Of a DNA stretch of 16,534 bases, positions 6,738 to 13,487 are shown piece after piece. How positions within the stretch are numbered: the first letter of the stretch is position 1; every line of letters starts with the position of its first letter. The DNA is from Streptosporangiaceae bacterium (lineage in GTDB: Bacteria; Actinomycetota; Actinomycetes; Streptosporangiales; Streptosporangiaceae). The notes under the pieces were generated by a model, which worked only from the letters and a program-made list of their open reading frames with translations, searched no databases and was not told the origin of the DNA. Position numbers and translations under genes: made by a program. Location of the stretch: contig JASHQP010000107.1 of the NCBI GenBank assembly GCA_030039095.1, forward strand, positions 1 through 16,534, written 5' to 3'.

Positions 6738-7898
6738 CTACCTCCCGGCGGGAGCCGAAACCGCTCTGGTTCGCGCCTTCGCAGATGCCGTGCGGCGCGC
6801 CGCCGGCGTCGCCGAGGTGGTCGACTCGCGTGCGACCAGGCTGGTCTCGAGCAGCAGGGTCTGCGGGGGAGAGGTGTCGCCCGCGAGCCTGGCCAGCAAC
6901 CGCCTGGCTGCGGTCGCGCCGATGTCGTAGGCGGGCTGGGCCACGACGGTGACCCGCGGGCGGACGATGCGCGTCCAGTCGAGGTCATCAAAGCCCAGCA
7001 CCGTGCACTCGTCCGGGAAGCGGAGCCCGGAGTCTTGCACCGCTTCGAACGCGCAGAGGGTCAGGGTGCCGTCGACGGCGACGATCGCGGTCGGGGGATT
7101 GGGCTGGGCGAGCAGCCCGGCAACCGCTGCTTCGGCCCGGTCCGCATAGATCGCTGCCGACATCGCGCTCGCGATCAGGCCTGCCTCGACCGGCAGTCCT
7201 GCCGACCGCATCGCGCTCAGGTAACCCACCGCGCGAGAAAGCGGAGTCTGTGCGTGCACGGGGTCGATCGCGACCGCCTCGAGTTGCGCGATCGGGTCGC
7301 CGTCGGCCAGCCCGGCGGTCAGGAGCCCAATCCGTTCGTGCCCCCGTTCGATGAGGTGGTTGACTGCGCCCCTCGCCGCGCCGACATTGTCGATGAGTAC
7401 CGCGTCGGCCGCCAGGCCCCGGGCCGAACGGTCGATTTGCACGATCGGGAGCCCGCTGGCCTGGATGGCTTCGAGGTGCCGGGCGTTGTCCAGCTGGGTG
7501 GGCGCGAGGAGGAGACCGTCGACCCGTCGCTGCAGCATCGTCTCGACGGCGCGGCGCTCGAGTTTCGGGTCTTCTTCGCTGTTGGAGATGATCACGTCGT
7601 AGCCCTGCGCCCGGGCGATATCGGTGAACCCGCGCATGGTCTGGCCGAAGAACGCATCCGCCATGTCCGCGCTGACGAAGCCGAGCGTCTGCGTGCGGCC
7701 GGTGACCATGCCCTGGGCTAGCCGGTTCGCCTGGTAGCCGAGGGCCTGGGCATGTTTCCGTACAACCGACCGCGTTTCATCGCTCACGCGGCCATAGCCC
7801 CCTAGCGCCCTGGCGGCGGTGGCTCGTGAGACGCCGGCAGCCGCTGCGACGTCTTCGATGGTCGGCCGCCCCTGAGTCGGCTGAGAGTGCGCTCTCAC
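6738..7898 (-). CDS. LacI-family transcriptional regulator of the sugar locus
   Basis: A 386-residue LacI-family repressor. The helix-turn-helix lies at about 12-35 (PTIEDVAAAAGVSRATAARALGG) when read in two pieces around AAGVSR, followed by the hinge QANRLAQGM near 57-64 and a periplasmic-binding-protein-like effector domain (LGFVSADMADAFFG..., VLGFDDLDWTRIVRP). The C-terminus carries about 25 extra Ala/Thr/Arg-rich residues after the usual LVARES end. The effector is not evident; by context it would be a glycated amine or its phosphate. The GTG at 7898 lies within a candidate LacI operator (7882-7897), and a matching site precedes the divergent binding-protein gene, so it probably represses both itself with the permeases and the + strand operon. 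No clear ribosome binding site is seen, and a TAACGT box six bases upstream suggests a leaderless mRNA. Confidence 0.92.
   Translation of the reverse strand: MRAHSQPTQGRPTIEDVAAAAGVSRATAARALGGYGRVSDETRSVVRKHAQALGYQANRLAQGMVTGRTQTLGFVSADMADAFFGQTMRGFTDIARAQGYDVIISNSEEDPKLERRAVETMLQRRVDGLLLAPTQLDNARHLEAIQASGLPIVQIDRSARGLAADAVLIDNVGAARGAVNHLIERGHERIGLLTAGLADGDPIAQLEAVAIDPVHAQTPLSRAVGYLSAMRSAGLPVEAGLIASAMSAAIYADRAEAAVAGLLAQPNPPTAIVAVDGTLTLCAFEAVQDSGLRFPDECTVLGFDDLDWTRIVRPRVTVVAQPAYDIGATAARRLLARLAGDTSPPQTLLLETSLVARESTTSATPAARRTASAKARTRAVSAPAGR
7882..7897. promoter_or_regulatory. Candidate LacI operator O1 over the lacI start
   Basis: TGAGAGTGCGCTCTCA is a near-perfect 16-bp inverted repeat (7 of 8 pairs) with the CG/GC centre typical of LacI-family sites. 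With the next base it contains GCGCTCTCAC (7889-7898), which recurs exactly at 8141-8150. It covers the first codons of lacI, a position suited to autorepression. Confidence 0.6.
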
Positions 7899-7904
7899 GC
7901 TTGC

Positions 7905-7910
7905 ACGTTA
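7905..7910 (-). promoter_or_regulatory. Candidate -10 box for a leaderless lacI transcript
   Basis: On the - strand this reads TAACGT, matching TANNNT, and ends six bases before the GTG start of lacI. That spacing is typical of leaderless actinobacterial promoters. No -35 is recognisable. The overlap of O1 with the presumed +1 region fits. Confidence 0.35.
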
Positions 7911-8090
7911 CACCCGCCCCATCGGGTGGCGCTAGATGCCGTTTGTTACAGGTTGGACTCTGCCGCCAGCGTGGCGCCAGCCGCTGCTAGGTCATTCCAG
8001 TACGCCCCTGACCTGCTGAAACAGCTGCCGAGTGTCCTTCGCGGCCCTTACACGGCTAGGTAACGATTCATGACGTTCACCCGGCAACTC

Positions 8091-8121
8091 TTGACTTCAT
8101 GCGCGCTGGTGGGTATCTAAT
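8091..8121 (+). promoter_or_regulatory. Promoter of the binding-protein/frl-like operon
   Basis: TTGACT (8091-8096) and TATCTA (8114-8119, extending to TATCTAAT) are separated by 17 bases, close to the sigma-70 consensus and the best-looking promoter in the window. The start of transcription would fall near 8126, just ahead of operator O2. The remaining divergent gap (7911-8090) shows no further feature I can support. Confidence 0.68.
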
Positions 8122-8133
8122 CGGGTTTCAACA

Positions 8134-8151
8134 TGTGAAAGCGCTCTCACA
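8134..8151. promoter_or_regulatory. Candidate LacI operator O2 before the binding-protein gene
   Basis: TGTGAAAGCGCTCTCACA pairs at 8 of 9 positions around a central GC, a textbook LacI-family operator. It sits just downstream of the predicted transcription start, where a bound repressor would block initiation or elongation. It shares GCGCTCTCAC with O1. Confidence 0.7.
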
Positions 8152-8178
8152 CGAGGGTCTCGCAGACTGGAGGGCACA

Positions 8179-10020
8179 ATGCCGCGACGGTTTGGTGTCA
8201 GGGCGAAGCTCGGAGTGCTCGTTGTCGTGGTGGGTTCGCTGATCGCAGCGTGCTCGAGCTCCTCATCGCCGAGCTCGACCAGCAGCTCAGGGGGCGCCCA
8301 GAGCGGGGGCAACGTGACGGTCGCCTATCTGCCCGGCACGCAGCCGGTAGACATCTTCCCGATGTTCCCGCCCGCCGACGACACCACGCAGGAGATCTTC
8401 TGGTTCGTCGAGCAGATGTGGCGCCCGCTGTACTGGTTCGGCAACACCAGCGGCGGCATGACGTTCAACGAATCTATGAGCCTGGCCTACCCGCCGGTGT
8501 TCTCCAACGGCAACAAGACAGTAACCATCAAGATGAAGAACTGGAAGTGGTCCGACGGTCAGCCCATTACGACCAGGGACGTCGAGTTCTGGATCAACAT
8601 GCTCGAGGCAAACAAATCGAACTACGCGAACTACGTCCCCGGCTATCTGCCGGACAACATTGCCAGCGTGTCGTACACCTCGTCCACGACGTTCAGCATC
8701 ACGTTCAAGCAGGCCTATAACTCGAACTGGCTGTTCTATAACCAGCTCTGCCTGCTCTTCCCGATGCCGCAGCACGCCTGGGACAAGACCTCGGCCACCG
8801 GCAAGATCGGTAACTACGACGAGACCACGGCCGGCGCCAGGGCGGTCTTCGCTTACCTCAACGGCCAGGCGGGCAAGCTGTCCACCTACAACTCGAATCC
8901 GCTGTGGCAGGTCGTCGATGGCCCGTTCCACCTGCAGAGCTACGCTCCGAACAGCCAGGTGGTTCTGGCCGCCAACAAGCACTACTCGGGACCGGACAAG
9001 CCGAAGCTCTCGACGGTAACGTTCCTCAACTTCACCAGTGACACGGCCGAGTACAACGAGTTGCTGAGCGGCAACATCGACTACGGCTACATCCCGTTCA
9101 ACGACCTGTCCTCGAAGTCCCGGGTGTCGGGCCAGGGGTATTCCATCGTGCCGTGGTCTCAGGCAGGAATGAACTACGCCACCTTCAACTACACGAATCC
9201 GACCACTGGCCCGCTGTTCTCGCAGCTTTACATTCGGGAGGCTGTCCAGCACATAACCGACCAGGACACAATGGTCAAGGCTGCGCTCGGCGATGCCGGC
9301 GTTCCCACCTACGGCGCAGTGCCGGATTACAAGCCACAGCCGGAGATCAACGGCACTCCCCTTGCCGACCAGAGCGCGAACCAGGCTGCTTATCCCTTCA
9401 GCATCAGCGCAGCCATCAGCGTGCTGAAGGCTCACGGATGGAGCGTGACGCCGGGCGGCACGGACAAGTGCATAAAGCCTGGTACAGGGTCGACCGAGTG
9501 CGGCGCCGGAATCAAGCTCGACCAGCCGTTCTCGTTCAACCTCGAGTACCCGACCGGCGTTGTCCAGGAGGCGGTCGAGGCCCAGCTGCTGCAGGGCGAC
9601 GCGAAGAAGGCCGGCATCACGATCTCGCTGAGCCCGGTTCCTGACTCGGTCGCCTTCTCCAGGACGGTCTGCACGAAGGGCCAGTCGTGCCCGTGGGAGT
9701 CCGTCTACGCCTACCTCGGTGGCTGGCAGTACGGCGTTCCGATCAACTACCCGATCGGCAACGTCATCTTCGAGTGCGGCGGTCCCTACGTCGGCGGCTA
9801 CTGCTCCCCGACGCTGGACAACCTCATGATGAACGCCGAGAAGTCCGAGAGCATCTCGGCCCTGTACTCCTACGAGAAGTTCCTGAACACCAACAACCCG
9901 GTCTGGTGGCTGCCGCTGCAGCCGTATCAGTTCTCGGCCATCAAGAGCAACCTGAAAGGAACGACGGGACAGAACGTCGGCTTCTGGATCACGCCCGAGT
10001 ACTGGTACCTGACCAAATAG
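8179..10020 (+). CDS. Lipoprotein solute-binding protein, oligopeptide type (SBP_bac_5)
   Basis: A 613-residue extracytoplasmic binding protein. Residues 1-24 are a lipoprotein signal (RR, a hydrophobic run, then lipobox LIAAC with acylated C25), followed by a Ser/Gly-rich linker to about residue 44. The mature part has features of the DppA/OppA family: NWKWSDGQPITTRDVEFWIN near 122-141, a GPFHLQSY...VVLAANKHY block near 250-275 and YIREAVQHITDQ. It would capture the substrate outside the membrane and hand it to the permeases encoded at 4866-6732. The ATG at 8179 has GGAGGG at 8169-8174. A perfect 13-bp hairpin follows the stop, which would allow more binding protein than enzyme. Its base composition is visibly lower in GC than the cob genes. 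Ligand unknown; glycated amino acids or peptides by context. Confidence 0.92.
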   Translation: MPRRFGVRAKLGVLVVVVGSLIAACSSSSSPSSTSSSGGAQSGGNVTVAYLPGTQPVDIFPMFPPADDTTQEIFWFVEQMWRPLYWFGNTSGGMTFNESMSLAYPPVFSNGNKTVTIKMKNWKWSDGQPITTRDVEFWINMLEANKSNYANYVPGYLPDNIASVSYTSSTTFSITFKQAYNSNWLFYNQLCLLFPMPQHAWDKTSATGKIGNYDETTAGARAVFAYLNGQAGKLSTYNSNPLWQVVDGPFHLQSYAPNSQVVLAANKHYSGPDKPKLSTVTFLNFTSDTAEYNELLSGNIDYGYIPFNDLSSKSRVSGQGYSIVPWSQAGMNYATFNYTNPTTGPLFSQLYIREAVQHITDQDTMVKAALGDAGVPTYGAVPDYKPQPEINGTPLADQSANQAAYPFSISAAISVLKAHGWSVTPGGTDKCIKPGTGSTECGAGIKLDQPFSFNLEYPTGVVQEAVEAQLLQGDAKKAGITISLSPVPDSVAFSRTVCTKGQSCPWESVYAYLGGWQYGVPINYPIGNVIFECGGPYVGGYCSPTLDNLMMNAEKSESISALYSYEKFLNTNNPVWWLPLQPYQFSAIKSNLKGTTGQNVGFWITPEYWYLTK

Positions 10021-10026
10021 ACGTGC

Positions 10027-10060
10027 GGACCGGAGGGCCTGACAACCGGCCCTCCGGTCC
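10027..10060 (+). terminator. Strong intercistronic hairpin after the binding-protein gene
   Basis: GGACCGGAGGGCC (10027-10039) and GGCCCTCCGGTCC (10048-10060) form a perfect 13-bp stem with an 8-base loop, six bases after the stop. No T-run follows, and the operon continues with the first deglycase. It may act as a partial terminator or as a 3'-end stabiliser for the binding-protein message. Confidence 0.65.
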
Positions 10061-10114
10061 TCCGGCTGCATTCGCTTCACGATGCCCGCCCCGACCGACG
10101 ACAGGAGTAAGAGC

Positions 10115-11140
10115 GTGGCCCTGGCAAGTCTCCCCGAGGATCTGGCCGCAACCATCGACCTCGCGCTGGCTGAGCGCAATCGCATTCCAGCGGCGGTCAG
10201 CGAGGCCGTGGGCGAGGGGCTGAGCGACCTCTGGTTCGTGGGGGCAGGCGGCTCGCATTTCACGAGTTCGCACGCTGGCGCCCTCATGGCGGCCAAGGGC
10301 AGGTCGGTACCCGCCTTCCGGGTGAACTCCAACGAGTTCGTCTACGACACGCCCGTGCGGCTGGGACCCGACTCGCTGGTGGTCGTCACCTCACACAACG
10401 GCACGACTCCCGAAACGATCAAGGCAATCGAGACGGCCCGATCGCGAGGGGTGCGGGCGGTGCTCGCGGTATCCAGGGATCCGGAGAGCCCGCTGGCGGC
10501 CAACGCTGACCATGCCTTCACGTACGGCAGCAAGCACGTCGTCAGCGAGCCCACGCAGATATTCCTTGCCCAGATCGGGCACTCGGTCCTGCTGGCGACA
10601 GGCGACGAGACACAGTCCGAGCATGACGAAGCGCTCGCCGCTTACGCTGGCCTGCATGAGGCCGTCGTCAGCGCCGTTGCCGAGTCGGACGAGAACTTCG
10701 CCGCGATGGCCGCTGCGCTTGCTTCCCAGCCGATCATCTACGTTCTTGGCGCGGGGCCGAGCGAAGACATAGCGCGTACGCTCTCCATGTGCTATCTGCA
10801 GGAAATGCAGTGGATCGACTCAGCCGCCTACAATGCCGGAGATTTCTTCCATGGTGCCTTTGAGGTAGTCACGGAGCAGACCCCGGTCATTTTGTACCTC
10901 GGCGAAGACACGTCACGGGCAATAGCCGAGCGGACGCGAGCGTTCATACAGAAATACACGCGTCAGGCTTGGCTGGTCGACCTGGAGGATCTGACCCTGC
11001 CCGGTATACCGAAGGATTACCGCGCCGAGGTAGGACCGCTCGTGCTGGGCGCGCTCACCTCGCGCATTGCCCAGCATTTCGAGGCCACCACAGGACACAG
11101 CTTGACCGAGAGGCGATACATGTTCAAAGTTCAATACTGA
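10115..11140 (+). CDS. SIS-domain deglycase, FrlB-like (first copy)
   Basis: A 341-residue protein with two SIS (sugar isomerase) domains. The first shows FVGAGGSHFTSSHA (41-54) and VTSHNGTTPET (91-101); the second begins near 205. It aligns from memory with E. coli FrlB through the DFFHGAFEVV region and the C-terminal RRY..KVQY, matching the FrlB ending RRYY..LVEY. E230 and H246 are 16 residues apart, the same spacing as the catalytic Glu/His pair reported for Salmonella FraB (214/230). FrlB-type enzymes split 6-phosphofructosyl-amino acids into glucose 6-phosphate and the free amine. GTG at 10115 was chosen over the ATG at 10082 because AGGAG (10103-10107) lies seven bases before it. The stop overlaps the kinase start (TGATG). 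Substrate is inferred. Confidence 0.82.
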   Translation: MALASLPEDLAATIDLALAERNRIPAAVSEAVGEGLSDLWFVGAGGSHFTSSHAGALMAAKGRSVPAFRVNSNEFVYDTPVRLGPDSLVVVTSHNGTTPETIKAIETARSRGVRAVLAVSRDPESPLAANADHAFTYGSKHVVSEPTQIFLAQIGHSVLLATGDETQSEHDEALAAYAGLHEAVVSAVAESDENFAAMAAALASQPIIYVLGAGPSEDIARTLSMCYLQEMQWIDSAAYNAGDFFHGAFEVVTEQTPVILYLGEDTSRAIAERTRAFIQKYTRQAWLVDLEDLTLPGIPKDYRAEVGPLVLGALTSRIAQHFEATTGHSLTERRYMFKVQY

Positions 11141-11964
11141 TGTCTCTTGTCTGTGCAGGCGACAATGTGGTGGATGTCTACCAAGGGACCGGCGAGGCGT
11201 ATCCGGGTGGGAACGCTCTCAACGTTTCCGTCGCCGCACGTCGCTGTGGCCTGGCATCGGCATACCTTGGCGCCGTCGGCGACGACGACGCGGGCCGCCG
11301 GCTGATCGATGCGCTCGCCGCTGAGGCAGTAGCGACCGACAGGCTGCGCGTGCTGCCGGGAAGCACCGCCTGGTGCGGTGTGCAGGTGGTCGACGGTGAC
11401 CGCCAGTTCCTTGACAGCGATCTCGGCGTCTCGATGTTCGACCTGTCGGCCGACGACCTTGCCTACATCGCCGGCTTCGACGCCCTCCACACGGGCGACA
11501 ACTCCGGGCTCGAGGCGCAGCTTGCCGATATCGCAGAACGCACGAATGTGTCGTTCGATTTCGGCAGCCGGCCGTGGAGTTACGTGGACGCCCTGATCGA
11601 TCACGTGTGGTGTGCCTGCTTTTCCGGCGGTCACCTTACGCCGGAGGCAGCGATCGCGCTCGCGGACCAGGCAGCGGCGCGAAGGCCGGCCGCGGTGCTG
11701 GTAACGGAAGGCTCCCGTGGCGCGCGGCTGGTGGTCGACGGCGTTCACGTCGCCGTCGGATCGCAGGCCGCCGCCCTGGTCGACAGCCTCGGCGCAGGCG
11801 ATGCCCTGATCGGAGGCGTGCTGAGCGGCCTGATACGCAACGACACCCCCTTGGACGCACTGAAGGCCGGAACAGCCCTGGCGGCTCGCACCGTCAGCCA
11901 CTACGGCGCGTTCGGCCATGGCTTCGACCCGGCAGAGGCTGGCCTGGGAGAACGGACTCACTGA
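11140..11964 (+). CDS. frlD: PfkB-family kinase, fructoselysine 6-kinase (FrlD)-like
   Basis: A 274-residue ribokinase-family sugar kinase. It starts CAGDNVVDVY (5-14), then the PGGNALNVSVAARRCG block (22-37), VGDDDAGRRL (46-55), VTEGSRGA (188-195) and the PfkB signature DSLGAGDA (215-222) with the catalytic base D221. GDN.VD.Y followed by GGNA.NV is the FrlD pattern rather than the one of ribokinase or fructokinase. In this family ATP phosphorylates C6 of an Amadori compound, making the substrate of the neighbouring deglycases. The frame is open far upstream inside the first deglycase gene, but the homology begins at the ATG at 11140, whose A is the last base of the upstream TGA. Its own stop overlaps the second deglycase start in the same way, so the three genes are translationally coupled. 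Confidence 0.84.
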   Translation: MSLVCAGDNVVDVYQGTGEAYPGGNALNVSVAARRCGLASAYLGAVGDDDAGRRLIDALAAEAVATDRLRVLPGSTAWCGVQVVDGDRQFLDSDLGVSMFDLSADDLAYIAGFDALHTGDNSGLEAQLADIAERTNVSFDFGSRPWSYVDALIDHVWCACFSGGHLTPEAAIALADQAAARRPAAVLVTEGSRGARLVVDGVHVAVGSQAAALVDSLGAGDALIGGVLSGLIRNDTPLDALKAGTALAARTVSHYGAFGHGFDPAEAGLGERTH

Positions 11965-12977
11965 TGCTCAACTTCGACGAGGCCCGCTTCCTGCGCATCC
12001 AGTCTGGTGCGGTAGGACTTGCCGACGGGCTGTCCGAAGCGGTGGCGGCGCGCCTGGCGGCCGGCGCGCGCAACATCTTCTTCCTCGGCTCCGGCGGGGC
12101 CGGGATCCTCATGTACCCGGCGGCGGGGCTGCTGCAGACCCGGTCACGGTTCGGCGCGTTCACCGACTGGGCGGCGCAGATCGTCCAGACTGGCTCGGCG
12201 CACCTCGGGCCCCAGTCCATCGTGGTGATCCCCTCGCTGTCCGGCAGCACCGCGGAGAGCCTTACGGTGCTGGACTACGCCAAGAAGGCCGGGGCGAGCG
12301 TGATCACGTTGACCGGCAGGCCGGACTCCCCGCTGGCCAGCAAGGCCGATTACAACTTCAGCAACGAAGCGGCCGACGACACCTCGAGCGAATCCTTCTA
12401 TCTCCAGTCGCTCATCATCGCTCTGGCGATCATGCGGCAGCTTGACGAGTTCGACGGCTACGACGCGACGATCGAGCAGCTCCGGCGGCTGCCGGAGCTG
12501 CTCGTCGGTGTCAAGCGGGCCGCGGAGGAGCGGGCTGCGCAGCTCGCACAGGCGATCGCGGCCCGGCCGTACCACATCGTCACCGGAGCCGGGTCCGCCT
12601 GGCCAGAGGCGTTCTACTACGGCATGTGCATCCTGGAAGAGATGCAGTGGATCCGCACCCGCCCGGTGCACGCGGCCGACTTCTTCCACGGCACCCTGGA
12701 ACTGATCGAGGACGGCGTCAGCGTGCTGCTGCTCGAGGGGGAGGACGCCGCCAGGCCGCTGGCCGAGCGGGTCGAAGCGTTCGTGCCGCGCTACGGTGGC
12801 GTGCTGACCGTGATCGACTCCGCCGGCTACCAACTGCCCGGCATCAGCGAACAGGTGCGGGCGCTGATCTCCCCGGTCGTGCTGGCGACCGTGCTCGAGC
12901 GCGTGGACGCCCATCTGGAACAGATCACCGGCCACCCGCTCACCACCCGGCGTTACTACAAGCGGGTCGAATACTGA
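11964..12977 (+). CDS. SIS-domain deglycase, FrlB-like (second copy)
   Basis: A 337-residue paralogue of the protein encoded at 10115. The first SIS domain shows FFLGSGGAGILMYPAA (39-54) and PSLSGSTAES (90-99); the second starts near 200 (RPYHIVTGAGSAWPEA). It keeps the FrlB-like catalytic pair E226 and H242 (EMQWI...ADFFHG, 16 apart) and the C-terminal RRYYKRVEY. The two copies share the EMQWI and DFFHG cores but differ clearly around the sugar-binding loops, so they may act on different phosphorylated substrates or form a mixed enzyme. The ATG at 11964 overlaps the kinase stop (TGATG). The open frame extending upstream is a shadow. A 9-bp hairpin follows the TGA at 12975-12977 and appears to end the operon. 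Confidence 0.82.
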   Translation: MLNFDEARFLRIQSGAVGLADGLSEAVAARLAAGARNIFFLGSGGAGILMYPAAGLLQTRSRFGAFTDWAAQIVQTGSAHLGPQSIVVIPSLSGSTAESLTVLDYAKKAGASVITLTGRPDSPLASKADYNFSNEAADDTSSESFYLQSLIIALAIMRQLDEFDGYDATIEQLRRLPELLVGVKRAAEERAAQLAQAIAARPYHIVTGAGSAWPEAFYYGMCILEEMQWIRTRPVHAADFFHGTLELIEDGVSVLLLEGEDAARPLAERVEAFVPRYGGVLTVIDSAGYQLPGISEQVRALISPVVLATVLERVDAHLEQITGHPLTTRRYYKRVEY

Positions 12978-12988
12978 GCCCTGGTTAC

Positions 12989-13010
12989 GCGCGGCGAGCC
13001 ATCGCCGCGC
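12989..13010 (+). terminator. Hairpin terminator after the frl-like operon
   Basis: GCGCGGCGA (12989-12997) pairs perfectly with TCGCCGCGC (13002-13010) around GCCA, 11 bases after the second deglycase stop. A short ATTTA lies about six bases on. It probably separates the sugar operon from the deaminase gene. Confidence 0.6.
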
Positions 13011-13019
13011 TCGGCGATT

Positions 13020-13025
13020 TACCAT
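13020..13025 (+). promoter_or_regulatory. Candidate -10 box for a leaderless deaminase transcript
   Basis: TACCAT (TANNNT) ends six bases before the GTG at 13032, and no ribosome binding site is present. This spacing fits a leaderless promoter. The -35 would fall in the preceding hairpin and is not recognisable. Confidence 0.35.
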
Positions 13026-13031
13026 GTCACG

Positions 13032-13487
13032 GTGACTGAGCGAGACGCCGACCGCCGGTTCCTCGAGGCGGCGATCGAGGAAGCACGGACCGGGCTGGCC
13101 GAGGGCGGGGTTCCCATCGGGGCCGCGCTGGCCGTCGACGGCGAGATCGTCGCGACCGGGCGCAACCGCCGCGTTCAGATGGGCAGCGTGATCCGGCACG
13201 GCGAGACAGACTGCCTGGAGAACGCGGGCCGCCTGCGCGGCTCCGTCTACGCGCGGGCGACGATGTACACCACGCTGTCGCCGTGCCATATGTGCACCGG
13301 CTCGATCCTGCTCTACGGAATCCCGCGGGTCGTGCTGGGCGAGAACCGCACGTTCATGGGCGCGGAGGACACTCTCCGGGCGCACGGCGTCGAGGTGGTC
13401 AACCTCGATTCCGAGGAGTGCGCCGCGCTGATGCGCGAGTTCATCGACGCTCACCCGGATATCTGGAACGAGGACATCGGCCGGTAA
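13032..13487 (+). CDS. Cytosine deaminase of the yeast Fcy1 type
   Basis: A 151-residue zinc deaminase. H56 and the proton-shuttling E58 lie in HGETDCLENAGRL, and the zinc cysteines C85 and C88 in TLSPCHMCTG. The C-terminal FIDAHPDIWNEDIGR keeps W145 and D148, which correspond to the Trp/Asp that recognise cytosine in yeast Fcy1 (FIDERPQDWFEDIGE from memory). GGVPIG, YGIPR and VLGEN also match Fcy1. The likely reaction is cytosine to uracil plus ammonia, but some bacterial relatives act on other bases. It is not the large CodA type, and HGE rather than HAE argues against TadA or guanine deaminase. The GTG at 13032 is the start that fits the alignment. The TAA overlaps the cobK ATG by one base, tying its translation to a cobalamin gene. 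Confidence 0.83.
   Translation: MTERDADRRFLEAAIEEARTGLAEGGVPIGAALAVDGEIVATGRNRRVQMGSVIRHGETDCLENAGRLRGSVYARATMYTTLSPCHMCTGSILLYGIPRVVLGENRTFMGAEDTLRAHGVEVVNLDSEECAALMREFIDAHPDIWNEDIGR

Noticed and set aside
10082..10114. ATG at 10082 as start of the first deglycase
   Set aside because: It has no ribosome binding site, while the GTG at 10115 has AGGAG at seven bases' spacing and begins where the homology begins.
8287..10332. Long open frame on the - strand opposite the binding-protein gene (681 codons)
   Set aside because: It is antisense to a clear lipoprotein gene, has no recognisable domain, and is Arg/Gly/Val-rich as expected of a GC-rich shadow frame. The same applies to long frames at 12144-13520 (-), 14211-15932 (+) and 653-1393 (-).
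12978..13031. Cobalamin riboswitch before the deaminase-cobK pair
   Set aside because: The 54-base gap is far too short and holds only a simple 9-bp hairpin. No B12-box-like conserved stretch was seen here or in the gap before vapB.
13032..13487. Deaminase as tRNA adenosine deaminase (TadA) or guanine deaminase
   Set aside because: Those have HAE at the active site and different C-termini. This protein has HGE, SPCHMC and the Fcy1-like W..D ending.
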